From the NCBI GenBank assembly GCA_050292235.1, contig JBNKLG010000001.1, positions 76,802 to 140,801 on the forward strand: a stretch of 64,000 nucleotides of DNA. The letters are read 5' to 3'. The notes beneath the pieces were generated by a model. It did not search any database. It saw only the letters and a program-made list of their open reading frames with translations, and was not told where the DNA came from. The translations under genes were made by a program, and so were the position numbers. This document shows positions 15,466 through 23,860 of this stretch, one piece after another; within the stretch, counting starts at the first letter, position 1, and each line of letters begins with the position of its first letter. The stretch is from JBNKLG01 sp050292235 (lineage in GTDB: Bacteria > Pseudomonadota > Gammaproteobacteria > Chromatiales > Chromatiaceae).

Positions 15466-15502
15466 GATAAATCCTTGTTTTGATTGTGATGACAGTTTTC
15501 TG

Positions 15503-15526
15503 GTTCCCATGCTGGAGCATGGGAAC
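15503..15526. terminator. Palindrome after lpd
   Basis: The near-perfect palindrome gttcccatgct, gagcatgggaac lies 11 bases past the lpd stop and could form a strong hairpin, although no clear T-run follows. Similar hairpins occur at 48297-48320 and, more decayed, near 49951-49980, so it is probably also a small dispersed repeat. Confidence 0.5.
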
Positions 15527-15536
15527 ATGCAAAAGC

Positions 15537-16985
15537 CTATTTCCTCTTCGGCGGAATCAAATCCGTAATCGTCCCCTCTGCCATCTCCGCCGCCAATCCA
15601 AAGGTCTCCCCCAATGTCGGATGCGGATGAATGGTCAACCCGATGTCTTCGGCATCAGCCCCCATCTCCAGAGCCAGTACGGCCTCGCTGATGAGTTCTC
15701 CGGCGTTCACGCCGACGATGCCAGCCCCCAGGATGCGTTTGCTTTCGGGGTCGATGAGTATTTTGGTCATGCCCTCTTCGCGGCCAATGCCTAAGGCGCG
15801 GCCACTGGCGGCCCAGGGGAAGACGCCCTTTTCGTAGGCGATGCCCTGTGCTTTGGCCTCGGTTTCGGTCAGGCCCATCCAGGCGACTTCGGGGTCGGTG
15901 TAGGCGACGGAGGGGATGGTGAGTGGGTCGAACAGGGCGGGTTGTCCGGCGATGACTTCGGCGGCCACTTTGGCCTCATGGGTGGCCTTGTGGGCCAGCA
16001 TGGGGTTGCCGACCACGTCGCCGATGGCGAAGATGTGGGGGACATTGGTGCGCATGTGTTGATCGACGGCGATGAAGCCGCGCTCGTCTACCTCGACCCC
16101 GGCGATCTGGGCGTTGATCTTGAGGCCGTTGGGGTTGCGGCCCACGGCGACCAGTACCTTGTCGTAGAGCTGTGGCCCATCCGGGGCCTGATCGCCTTCG
16201 AAGCTGACCTCCAGCCCGGCCTGTTTGGCCTGGATACCGGCGACCTTGGTCTTGAGCATCAGTTTGCCGAGCCGTTTTTTCAGGCGCTTCTCCAGGGGCT
16301 TGACCAGATCGCGATCGCAGCCGGGGATGAGGCCGGGCTGGAGTTCGACGATGTCGACCTCGCTGCCCAGGGTGCTGTAGACGGTGGCCATCTCAAGGCC
16401 GATGATGCCGCCGCCGACCACCAGCAGGCGCGGCGGGATCTCTTTCAGCGCCAAGGCGTCGGTGGAGTCCATGAGACGCGGGTCGTCGTGGGGGAAGCCG
16501 GGGATACGCACCGGGCTGGAGCCGCAGGCGATGATGCAGTGGTCGAAGCTGACGCTGAGGTTGCCATCGGCGGTTTTGACGCTGATGCGGTTGGCCTCTT
16601 CGAACTGGCCGACGCCGGTCACGACCTCGACCTTGCGCTGTTTGGCCATGGCCTTGAGGCCGCCGGTGAGTTTCTTCACCACCGCCTCTTTGCCCGCACG
16701 CATCTTCTCCAGGTCGATCTCAGGCTTGCCGAAGCTGACGCCCATGTGTTCGATCTCGGCGGCCTCGTTGATGATGGCGGCGGTGTGGAGCAGGGCCTTG
16801 GAGGGGATGCAGCCGACATTGAGGCAGACCCCGCCCAGGGTGTCGTGGCGTTCGATGAGGAGGGTTTTCAGCCCCAGATCGGCGGCGCGAAAGGCGGCGG
16901 TGTAGCCGCCGGGGCCAGCGCCTAGGACGACGACTTCGGCCTGGAGATCGGTGGGTTTGAGGGCTTCGGTATCAGACATGGTCAT
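15537..16985 (-). CDS. lpd: Dihydrolipoyl dehydrogenase (E3)
   Basis: FAD-dependent E3 subunit that reoxidises dihydrolipoyl groups of the pyruvate dehydrogenase complex and passes electrons to NAD+. The N-terminal GAGPGGYTAAFRAADLG binds FAD. The redox disulfide is in GGVCLNVGCIPSK (Cys54, Cys59). A second Rossmann motif (VVGGGIIGLEMA) binds NAD, and the C-terminal HPHPTLGE supplies the catalytic His-Glu pair. The length of 482 residues is normal. It is the last gene of the aceE-aceF-lpd operon, 12 bases after aceF. Two candidate starts lie two codons apart (MTMSD); the second has the better distance to AGGTG. Confidence 0.96.
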   Translation of the reverse strand: MTMSDTEALKPTDLQAEVVVLGAGPGGYTAAFRAADLGLKTLLIERHDTLGGVCLNVGCIPSKALLHTAAIINEAAEIEHMGVSFGKPEIDLEKMRAGKEAVVKKLTGGLKAMAKQRKVEVVTGVGQFEEANRISVKTADGNLSVSFDHCIIACGSSPVRIPGFPHDDPRLMDSTDALALKEIPPRLLVVGGGIIGLEMATVYSTLGSEVDIVELQPGLIPGCDRDLVKPLEKRLKKRLGKLMLKTKVAGIQAKQAGLEVSFEGDQAPDGPQLYDKVLVAVGRNPNGLKINAQIAGVEVDERGFIAVDQHMRTNVPHIFAIGDVVGNPMLAHKATHEAKVAAEVIAGQPALFDPLTIPSVAYTDPEVAWMGLTETEAKAQGIAYEKGVFPWAASGRALGIGREEGMTKILIDPESKRILGAGIVGVNAGELISEAVLALEMGADAEDIGLTIHPHPTLGETFGLAAEMAEGTITDLIPPKRK

Positions 16986-16997
16986 GCACCTGTGAAA

Positions 16998-18635
16998 TCA
17001 GAGCAACAGCCGACGGATGTCGGCCAGGAGGCTGGCCAGCAGGGTGGTGAATCGCACCCCCTGGGCACCGTCGATGACGCGGTGGTCGTAGGAGAGCGAC
17101 AGCGGCAGCATCAGCCGGGGTTGGAAGGCGCTGCCATCCCAGACCGGCTGCATGGTCGAGCGCGAGACCCCGAGGATGGCTACCTCGGGCGCGTTGACGA
17201 TGGGGGTGAAGGCGGTGCCGCCGATACCCCCCAGGCTGGAGATGGAGAAGGTGCCGCCCTGCATGTCGGCGGGCAGCAGCTTGCCATCGCGGGCCTTGGT
17301 GCTGAGCTCGGCCAGCTCTTTGGCCAGTTGGTAGACGGTTTTCTTGTCCACATCCCGTACCACAGGCACCACCAAGCCATTGGGGGTGTCGACGGCAACG
17401 CCGATATGAACGTAGTCCTTCATGATCAGCTGTTCGCCATCGGCGCTGAGGGAGGCGTTGAAGGTGGGCATGGCCCGGAGCGCCTGGGCGCAGGCCTTCA
17501 TCAGGAAGGGGAAGAGGGTCAGTTTGAGGCCCTGCTTCTCCGCCTCGGTTTTGAGCTCCTTGCGGAAGGCCTCCAGCTCGGTGATATCGGCCTCGTCGAA
17601 TTGGGTGACGTGGGGCACGGTGAGCCAGCATTTGTGCAGGTGGGCACCGCTGATCTTTTTGATCCGCCCCAGGGGTACCTCTTCCACCGGCCCGAACTTG
17701 CTGAAATCGACCGGGGCCATAGCAGGCAGGGCCAGTGTGCCGGGAGCCGTGGCGGTACCACCGGATTGCAGAGCCTGTTTGACGTGGTTCTGAACGTCCT
17801 CTTTGAGTACACGTCCCTTGGCACCGGTGCCGTGTACCGCACCCAGATCGACCCCCAGTTCGCGGGCGAAGCGGCGAACCGCCGGGCTGGCGTGGGATTT
17901 GCGATTGCGGGCGATGGCGGTCATGTCCGATGGGGTGGGCATGATCGGCGGCCGCTGGCGCTCTTTTTCGCCGCTTTGGCGCGGCTTGGCCTGGGCGGGT
18001 GCCGCCGGGGCTGCCTTGGTCTGGGGTGCGGGTGTCGGGCTGGCGCTGGCCTCCATTCTGAACAGGGCATCGCCTCGATTGATCTTGTCACCCAGTTGGA
18101 TCAGTACCTCTTTGATCACCCCTGCCTCAGGGGCGGGGATCTCCATCGAGGCCTTGTCGCTCTCCAGGGTGATGAGAGAGTCCTCTTTGCGAATGGTGTC
18201 ACCGGGTGCGACCAGGATCTCGATCACCTCCACCTCTTTGAAATCACCGATGTCGGGCAGGCTGATGGTTTTGAGCTCAGAGGGCGTTACCTCGGTGGTC
18301 GAGGTGGGTTCTGGCTCAGGGGCAGGATCTGGTGCTGATTCCGGCTCCGGCTCGGCAACTGGCGCAGGCTCGGCAGCCACAGGGGCTTCCTCCCCATCGC
18401 TCTCCAGGGTCAAAATGGGATCGCCCTGATTGAGCTTCTCCCCCAGTTGGGTGGTGACGCTCTTGACCACCCCGGCCACCGGGGCGGGGATCTCCATAGA
18501 GGCCTTGTCGCTCTCCAGGGTAATGAGGGAGTCGTCCTGCTCGACCCGATCGCCGGGCGCGACCAGGATCTCGATCACCTCGACATCTTTAAAGTCGCCG
18601 ATATCCGGCAACAGGACAGGGATTTCTTTTGCCAT
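16998..18635 (-). CDS. aceF: Dihydrolipoyllysine acetyltransferase (E2)
   Basis: Core acetyltransferase of the pyruvate dehydrogenase complex; it moves the acetyl group from its lipoyl arms to CoA. It has two lipoyl domains with identical ESDKASMEIPAP swinging-arm motifs (Lys44 and Lys161), separated by a flexible Ala/Pro/Glu linker. A peripheral-subunit-binding domain follows (about residues 248-285, SPAVRRFARELGVDL), then the catalytic domain with YDHRVIDG (His518, Asp522). With 545 residues it is a two-lipoyl form; E. coli has three. The gene lies between aceE and lpd, and its lipoyl groups would be supplied by the lipB/lipA pair at 33522-35133. Confidence 0.96.
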   Translation of the reverse strand: MAKEIPVLLPDIGDFKDVEVIEILVAPGDRVEQDDSLITLESDKASMEIPAPVAGVVKSVTTQLGEKLNQGDPILTLESDGEEAPVAAEPAPVAEPEPESAPDPAPEPEPTSTTEVTPSELKTISLPDIGDFKEVEVIEILVAPGDTIRKEDSLITLESDKASMEIPAPEAGVIKEVLIQLGDKINRGDALFRMEASASPTPAPQTKAAPAAPAQAKPRQSGEKERQRPPIMPTPSDMTAIARNRKSHASPAVRRFARELGVDLGAVHGTGAKGRVLKEDVQNHVKQALQSGGTATAPGTLALPAMAPVDFSKFGPVEEVPLGRIKKISGAHLHKCWLTVPHVTQFDEADITELEAFRKELKTEAEKQGLKLTLFPFLMKACAQALRAMPTFNASLSADGEQLIMKDYVHIGVAVDTPNGLVVPVVRDVDKKTVYQLAKELAELSTKARDGKLLPADMQGGTFSISSLGGIGGTAFTPIVNAPEVAILGVSRSTMQPVWDGSAFQPRLMLPLSLSYDHRVIDGAQGVRFTTLLASLLADIRRLLL

Positions 18636-18660
18636 CTCTGATTCTCCGCGTCAGGCCGTC

Positions 18661-21318
18661 TCAGGCCATGAGGGGGTTGGGCTTTTCGGGGTCGATCTTG
18701 TAGCGTTTGATCGCCTCGCTCACCAGGGAAGGCTCGATGGCGCCGTCATCGGCCAGGGCCTTGAGGGCGGCGACCACCACGTAATAGCGATTGACCTCGA
18801 AGAATTTGCGTAGCTGGGCGCGCATGTCAGAGCGGCCAAAGCCGTCAGTGCCCAGGGTGAAGTAGCGGCGGTTTTTGAGGAAGGGCCGAATCTGCTCCGA
18901 ATGGGCGCGGATGTAGTCGGTGACCGCGATGACGGGGCCGGCGTAATCCGCCAGTTGCTCCTCCACAAAGCTGGCCTTTGGCTCGGCCTCAGGGTGAAGC
19001 ATGTTCCAACGCTCGGCAGCGACGCCATCCCGTTGCAGCTCGCTGAAGCTGGTGACGCTCCAGCAGTCGGCGCTGACGTTGAAGTCCTGCTCCAGCAGCT
19101 CCGCCGCCGCCAGGGCCTCGCGCAGGATGGTGCCGCTGCCCAGCAGTTGCACCTTGTAGCTCCCCTTGCCCCCCTCGCGACAGGGGTAGAGTCCGCGCAG
19201 GATGCCCTCTTCGGCACTCTGGGGCATGGCCGGTTGGGGGTAGTTCTCGTTCATGGCGGTAACGTAGTAGAAGAGCCGCTCCTTCTCCTCGTACATGCGA
19301 CGCAGGCCATCCTGCACGATCACCGCCATCTCGTAGGCGTAGCAAGGGTCGTAGGCGATGCAGTTGGGGATGGTGGAGGCCACCAGCAGGCTGTGTCCGT
19401 CCTGGTGTTGCAGCCCCTCGCCAGCCAGGGTGGTGCGACCGGCGGTGCCGCCGATGATGAAGCCCTTGGCCTGCAGGTCAGCGGCGGCCCAGGCGAGATC
19501 GCCGATGCGTTGGAAGCCGAACATGGAGTAGGAGATATAGAAGGGAATCATGTTGATCCCGTGATTGCTGTAGGCGGTGCCCGCCGCAATCCAGGAGGAC
19601 ATGGCCCCGGCCTCGTTGATCCCCTCTTGCAGGATCTGGCCGTGCTTCTCCTCACGGTAGTACATCACCTGCTCGGAATCGACCGGCTGGTAGAGCTGGC
19701 CGACCGAGGAGTAGATGCCGAGCTGGCGGAACATCCCCTCCATGCCGAAGGTGCGGGCCTCGTCAGAGACGATGGGCACGACGTAGCGGCCCAGCGCCTT
19801 GTCGCGGGTGAGGGCAGTGAGCAGGCGCACAAAGGCCATGGTGGTAGACATCTCGCGCTCGCCGCTGCTTTCCAGCAGGGCGCTGAACAGATCCAGCCCC
19901 GGTGCCTTGAACGCGGGCGCATCGGTGTGGCGCTGGGGCAGATAACCACCCAGCTTCTGCCGCTGTTGGTGCAGGTATTGGCTCTCAGGGCTATCTTCCG
20001 CTGGCTTAAAGAAGGGGGCGGAGCCGATGATGTCATCGGGAATCGGGATGTTGAATCTGTCGCGGAAGGAGCGCAGGTGGGCCTCGCCCATTTTCTTCTG
20101 AGAGTGGGTGATGTTCTGCCCCTCACCGGCCACGCCCATGCCGTAGCCCTTAACCGTTTTCGCCAGGATGACCGTCGGCTGGCCCTTGTGGCTCATGGCG
20201 GCGGCGTAGGCATTGAACACCTTGATCGGGTCGTGACCACCGCGGTTGAGTCGCCAGATGTCCTCGTCAGACATATTGGCCACCATGTCGGCCAGCTCGG
20301 GATATTTGCCGAAGAAGTGCTTGCGGGTGTAGGCACCGCCGTGGGCCTTGTAGGCCTGATAGTCGCCGTCGACGCACTCTTCCATGCGCTTGAGCAGGAA
20401 TCCCTTGCTGTCGCGAGCGAGCAGCGGGTCCCAGTAGCTGCCCCAGATGACCTTGATGACGTTCCAGCCCGCACCTCGGAAGACCGCCTCCAGCTCCTGG
20501 ATGATCTTGCCGTTGCCGCGCACCGGGCCGTCCAGCCGTTGCAGGTTGCAGTTGACCACGAACACCAGATTGTCCAGCCGCTCCCTCGCTGCCAGGGAGA
20601 TGGCGCCGAGGGATTCCGGCTCGTCCATCTCGCCATCACCACAAAAGGCCCAGACCTTGCGCTGTTCGCCGTTGATCAGATCGCGGTCGTGCAGATAGCG
20701 CATGAAGCGGGCCTGATAGATGGCCATCAGCGGCCCCAGCCCCATGGAGACGGTGGGGAACTGCCAGAAACCGGGCATCAGCCAGGGGTGGGGATAGGAG
20801 GAGAGGCCCTTGCCATCCACCTCCTGGCGGAAGTGGTAGAGCTGCTCTTCGCTGATGCGGCCTTCGAGGAAGGCACGGGCATAAATGCCGGGGGCAGAGT
20901 GGCCCTGAAAGAAGACCAGATCGCCATCGTGCTCTTTGTCACGGGCGCGGAAAAAGTGGTTGAAGCCGACATCGAACAGGGTCGCGCTGGAGGCGAAGCT
21001 GGCGATGTGGCCGCCCAGCTCGGTGGAGATGCGGTTGGCCTGCACCACCATCGCCATGGCATTCCAGCGGATGAAGGAGCGGATGCGCCGCTCCATTGCC
21101 TGATCGCCCGGATAGGGTTGCTGCCGGGTGATGGGAATACTGTTGAGATAGGCCGTGTTGGGGCTGTAGGGCAGATAGGCCCCAGAGCGCCGGGCTTTAT
21201 CGATCAGGCGGCTGATGAGATAGTGGGCGCGCTCACTGCCTTCGTTCTCCAGAACCGAATCCAGGGCCTCGAGCCATTCCTGGGTTTCCTGGGGGTCGAT
21301 ATCGGGTTTGGCAGTCAT
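18661..21318 (-). CDS. aceE: Pyruvate dehydrogenase E1, homodimeric type
   Basis: Thiamine-diphosphate-dependent E1 that decarboxylates pyruvate and acetylates the lipoyl arms of AceF. At 885 residues it has the length of the single-chain AceE family of Gram-negative bacteria. Visible family blocks include DIDPQETQEWLEALDSV at the start, FQGHSAPGIYARAFLEGR, and the ThDP/Mg region with GDGEMDEPES followed by NCNLQRLDGPVRGNGK. It is the first gene of the operon. The ATG has GGAG nine bases upstream, and a TATAAT box lies about 60 bases upstream of the start. No pdhR-type regulator is adjacent. Confidence 0.97.
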   Translation of the reverse strand: MTAKPDIDPQETQEWLEALDSVLENEGSERAHYLISRLIDKARRSGAYLPYSPNTAYLNSIPITRQQPYPGDQAMERRIRSFIRWNAMAMVVQANRISTELGGHIASFASSATLFDVGFNHFFRARDKEHDGDLVFFQGHSAPGIYARAFLEGRISEEQLYHFRQEVDGKGLSSYPHPWLMPGFWQFPTVSMGLGPLMAIYQARFMRYLHDRDLINGEQRKVWAFCGDGEMDEPESLGAISLAARERLDNLVFVVNCNLQRLDGPVRGNGKIIQELEAVFRGAGWNVIKVIWGSYWDPLLARDSKGFLLKRMEECVDGDYQAYKAHGGAYTRKHFFGKYPELADMVANMSDEDIWRLNRGGHDPIKVFNAYAAAMSHKGQPTVILAKTVKGYGMGVAGEGQNITHSQKKMGEAHLRSFRDRFNIPIPDDIIGSAPFFKPAEDSPESQYLHQQRQKLGGYLPQRHTDAPAFKAPGLDLFSALLESSGEREMSTTMAFVRLLTALTRDKALGRYVVPIVSDEARTFGMEGMFRQLGIYSSVGQLYQPVDSEQVMYYREEKHGQILQEGINEAGAMSSWIAAGTAYSNHGINMIPFYISYSMFGFQRIGDLAWAAADLQAKGFIIGGTAGRTTLAGEGLQHQDGHSLLVASTIPNCIAYDPCYAYEMAVIVQDGLRRMYEEKERLFYYVTAMNENYPQPAMPQSAEEGILRGLYPCREGGKGSYKVQLLGSGTILREALAAAELLEQDFNVSADCWSVTSFSELQRDGVAAERWNMLHPEAEPKASFVEEQLADYAGPVIAVTDYIRAHSEQIRPFLKNRRYFTLGTDGFGRSDMRAQLRKFFEVNRYYVVVAALKALADDGAIEPSLVSEAIKRYKIDPEKPNPLMA

Positions 21319-21374
21319 TCGGGCTTACTCCACGATCACTTTTCAAAATAACTTGGGGGGATAACAAAGGGCGC

Positions 21375-21380
21375 ATTATA
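21375..21380 (-). promoter_or_regulatory. Candidate -10 box of the aceE operon
   Basis: On the minus strand a perfect TATAAT occurs 57 bases upstream of the aceE ATG, in the only gap before the operon. No good -35 hexamer is visible at 17 bases, so an activator may be needed or the site may be fortuitous. Confidence 0.45.
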
Positions 21381-21434
21381 GGGTATTCGCCTATTCCCAT
21401 ATAGCGCCCCTCTTTTGAGGAGTGGGCTTGGCGC

Positions 21435-21468
21435 AAAAAAAAGGCGCAGCCCCGCTAGAGGCTGCGCC
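21435..21468 (-). terminator. Rho-independent terminator after the extended sulfur globule gene
   Basis: A perfect 9-bp stem, ggcgcagcc paired with ggctgcgcc, with an 8-base loop is followed on the minus strand by eight T residues. It lies about 20 bases after the stop at 21491 and separates the sulfur globule genes from the aceE promoter. Confidence 0.9.
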
Positions 21469-21490
21469 GATTCTCTGGTCTGAAAGGGAA

Positions 21491-22213
21491 TCAGGTAGCA
21501 GAAGGCTTTGCGCTGTCCTTAGGAGCTGGTTTGGCCGGTGCCTTGGCTTTTGGTGCTGTTGCTTTGGGTTTGGAACGATGCTCGTTCATCAACTTCATCG
21601 CAGCCTCACGACGGTTTTGCATCTGCTGCATCATAGCCTCACGATGGGCCTGGGACGCTTTCATCCGTTCTTGGAAGTATTGATCCACGTTGGGACCATC
21701 AGGGTTGTTCTGAACACGGGGTGGCATGGTCGCAAAAGCGGGCCGTTGCGGACGCTGTGACAGCATCTCCTGACGGCGCTTTTGCATCTCTTCCATATGC
21801 TGTTGCCGGAATTGCTCTCGATTACCCATGATGGGGTGCCGCTCCATCATCTTCTGGTGGTGTTGCTTGGCTGCATGACGGCGCTCATTGAAAGAGTGGC
21901 CATAGGGACCAAATTGAGTGGGTGGCCTCCAGTATTGACCGGGGCTGGCTGGCATATTCTGTGGCTGATAGGTGCCAGGGGCAGGTTGGAGTGGTCCACC
22001 ATAGTAGGAATAGGGGGCGTAGTAATAGGGGTGGTCGTGGTTGTATCCACGTCCCCAGCTGTTGCCATTGCCGCGAGCGCTCATGTTGAAATTCATGTCG
22101 CCCCAGCCGTCACCGGTTCCGTTGTTGCCCCAGGCGCCTGGGCCCCACCAGGCGCTGGCAGAGGCAGAAAACAGCAATGCGGCAGCCGCCGCTGCCAGGA
22201 TGGTCGTCTTCAT
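21491..22213 (-). CDS. Sulfur globule protein with long C-terminal extension
   Basis: A 240-residue secreted protein. A signal peptide (MKTTILAAAAAALLFSASASA) leads into WWGPGAWG and the block DGWGDMNFNMSARGNGNS, then a Gly/Tyr/Pro-rich stretch. This layout is that of the sulfur globule proteins that coat intracellular sulfur deposits in purple sulfur bacteria. The first about 80 residues closely match its neighbour at 22304. Unlike the classic small proteins, it continues with about 130 residues rich in Met, Gln, Arg and His (HQKMMERHP, QQHMEEMQKRRQEM), probably helical, ending in a Lys/Pro/Ala tail. The extension may organise the envelope or bind metal, but that is a guess. The family assignment rests on composition and the shared block. 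Confidence 0.72.
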   Translation of the reverse strand: MKTTILAAAAAALLFSASASAWWGPGAWGNNGTGDGWGDMNFNMSARGNGNSWGRGYNHDHPYYYAPYSYYGGPLQPAPGTYQPQNMPASPGQYWRPPTQFGPYGHSFNERRHAAKQHHQKMMERHPIMGNREQFRQQHMEEMQKRRQEMLSQRPQRPAFATMPPRVQNNPDGPNVDQYFQERMKASQAHREAMMQQMQNRREAAMKLMNEHRSKPKATAPKAKAPAKPAPKDSAKPSAT

Positions 22214-22303
22214 GTGTCACCTAAATTCAGTTTGGATTACTCAGGCTTGAGGGTTTGCACGTCCCTGTGCAGAGGAATCAATCAGGGATTCCCGAAGTGC
22301 TCC

Positions 22304-22657
22304 TTACTTGGTTTGAGGAGCTGCTGGCGCGGCGGGGGCGATAGGTGCGCCCGGAGGAGCCATCGGGGCGCCATAAGGATAGCCATAGGGAGCACCGTAA
22401 GGTGCGCCATAGTAGGGGTTGCCATAGCCGTAGGGGCCATAGTAATAGGGCTGGTAGCTGTTGTAGCCACGGCCCCAGCTGTTGCCATTACCGCGAGCGC
22501 TCATGTTGAAGTTCATGTCGCCCCAGCCGTCGCCCATCATATCGTTGTCGTTACCCCAGCCGCCGGGGCCGCCACCCCAAGGTCCCCACCAGGCATTGGC
22601 GGAAGCAGAAGCGGCCAGCAGAGCAGCGATGGAAGCAGCTTTGATCAGATTATTCAT
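22304..22657 (-). CDS. Sulfur globule protein
   Basis: A 117-residue exported protein. The signal peptide ends ASASANA, followed by WWGPWGGGPGGWG, then DGWGDMNFNMSARGNGNS and a repetitive tail of PYG and GAPYG units ending in Pro/Ala. The composition (Gly, Tyr, Pro, Trp, Asn) and the acidic-aromatic block match the small proteins forming the coat of periplasm-derived sulfur globules in Allochromatium-type bacteria. It lies 90 bases upstream of its extended paralogue on the same strand, so the two are probably co-transcribed. GGAG lies 9 bases before this ATG; an upstream in-frame extension of 74 residues has no signal peptide and was rejected. Confidence 0.78.
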   Translation of the reverse strand: MNNLIKAASIAALLAASASANAWWGPWGGGPGGWGNDNDMMGDGWGDMNFNMSARGNGNSWGRGYNSYQPYYYGPYGYGNPYYGAPYGAPYGYPYGAPMAPPGAPIAPAAPAAPQTK

Positions 22658-22723
22658 TACACTCTTCTCCAAAATAGTCATTGTTGCGTTCAGGTCGAGA
22701 GGTCGACCATGGAGAAGTACTTT

Positions 22724-22750
22724 ATTAGTAAATACTAAAATTAGTAAATA
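22724..22750 (-). promoter_or_regulatory. Direct repeat upstream of the sulfur globule genes
   Basis: The 11-mer attagtaaata occurs twice (22724-22734 and 22740-22750), 16 bases start to start, in the AT-rich leader about 70-90 bases upstream of the first sulfur globule gene. Spacing of about one and a half helical turns suggests a regulator site or UP-like element; no matching regulator was found in the window. Confidence 0.35.
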
Positions 22751-22846
22751 GAATTTTTCTATATGCGGATAATCTTTTCTTAAAGAAAGACAAGAAGGCT
22801 GGCTCCGCCGGAGCGTGGCTAAGGGATGGGCGATAAGGGTATGGGG

Positions 22847-22879
22847 TTGGGCAATGGAAAGAGGGATTCCATTGCCCAA
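22847..22879 (-). terminator. Strong hairpin after mlaA
   Basis: A perfect 13-bp stem, ttgggcaatggaa paired with ttccattgcccaa, encloses a 7-base loop, 39 bases after the mlaA stop. No T-run follows on either strand, so it is terminator-like or an mRNA-stabilising structure rather than a textbook terminator. Confidence 0.5.
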
Positions 22880-22917
22880 TAGAGGGGGCGGGTTAAAAAA
22901 TCAGCTTCTGATCAGAT

Positions 22918-23691
22918 TTACCAGTCACTGGTTGTGGCATCTGTGCTTCCATCAGCTGCCGCGCCTCCTTTGTTGTCATCAATCAGGCTTTGCCGGTGTT
23001 GCAGATAGGCGTCTCTGAGATAGGTGTAGCGGTCCAGAGCGGCCACATCCAGAACCTCTTCGGCGTTGAGCAGATCGGCCCTGGTGTCAATATAGGAGAC
23101 CAGCCAAAGACCCCATTGCCAATCTTCGGTGATGCCATATTTCCATTCTCTGGGCCAATCCGGTGTGCCAGCGTAGTTGAGGGGGTCCATATACCAGTCG
23201 CCAACCTTGCCCACACTATCACGCAGGTCACTGGGGCCGAGGATGGGCCAGACGATGTAGGGTCCGGCTGGAACGCCCCAGTAGCCCAGGGTCTGACCAA
23301 AATCTTCACCGGTCTTCTCCAGCCCCATGCGGGTGGCGACATCAAAGAGACCGCCGATGCCAATGGTGGTGTTGACGGCAACACGTCCGGTGTCGGACAG
23401 GGCGCGAGTGGGCTTTAGCTGCAGCAGGTTGTTGATGGCTGACCCGATGTCGCTCAGATTGGCAAAAAAGTTGGTGATGCCCTGATCCACCGGCTCTGGT
23501 GTGATAGCCTTATAGCCCTTGGCAAGGGGATGGATCACGGCCTTGTCCACGCCCTCGTTGAAGCTGAATACGGCGCGGTTGACGCTCTCAAGTGGATCTT
23601 GAGGGCTTTGGGTCTCAGTAGTGGCGCAGCCTGTCAGCAGCATGATTAAACAGGCCGCCAACAGGTGGCGCATGAGTCCTTCAATATTCAT
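22918..23691 (-). CDS. mlaA: MlaA-type outer-membrane lipoprotein
   Basis: MlaA (VacJ) is the outer-membrane lipoprotein of the Mla pathway that removes mislocalised phospholipids from the outer leaflet. The signal peptide ends in LLTGC. The mature part shows family blocks DPLESVNRAVFSFNEGVD, NFFANLSDIGSAINNLLQ and DFGQTLGYWGVPAGPYIVWP. Length (about 257 residues) is typical. The start at 23691 has GGAT seven bases upstream; an alternative six codons later also precedes the signal peptide. No other mla genes are nearby. Confidence 0.9.
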   Translation of the reverse strand: MNIEGLMRHLLAACLIMLLTGCATTETQSPQDPLESVNRAVFSFNEGVDKAVIHPLAKGYKAITPEPVDQGITNFFANLSDIGSAINNLLQLKPTRALSDTGRVAVNTTIGIGGLFDVATRMGLEKTGEDFGQTLGYWGVPAGPYIVWPILGPSDLRDSVGKVGDWYMDPLNYAGTPDWPREWKYGITEDWQWGLWLVSYIDTRADLLNAEEVLDVAALDRYTYLRDAYLQHRQSLIDDNKGGAAADGSTDATTSDW

Positions 23692-23860
23692 TGGTTTATC
23701 CGGTGTTTCCACATAGTAACGACATCGTGCCTAGTTTAAGACTGATAGCTTTCCATTGTAGCCAAGGTACGAAATGGTATCAATGATGATGATAAGGTTG
23801 GCGTCATATTTTGTTCCAAATAAGTTTGTTTTTATTAATTAGTTAAAAGATAAAGTTAAT

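Noticed and set aside
15942..16925. 327-codon open frame on the plus strand opposite lpd
   Set aside because: It is the mirror of the lpd coding strand in GC-rich DNA; the Asp/Gly/Val/Ala-rich composition is typical of antisense frames and no motif is seen.
16992..18338. 448-codon open frame opposite aceF
   Set aside because: Antisense shadow of the lipoyl and catalytic domains; its repetitive segments mirror the two lipoyl domains.
18901..21351. 816-codon open frame opposite aceE
   Set aside because: It lies fully antisense to an unmistakable aceE, is low in complexity, and has no recognisable domain or ribosome site.
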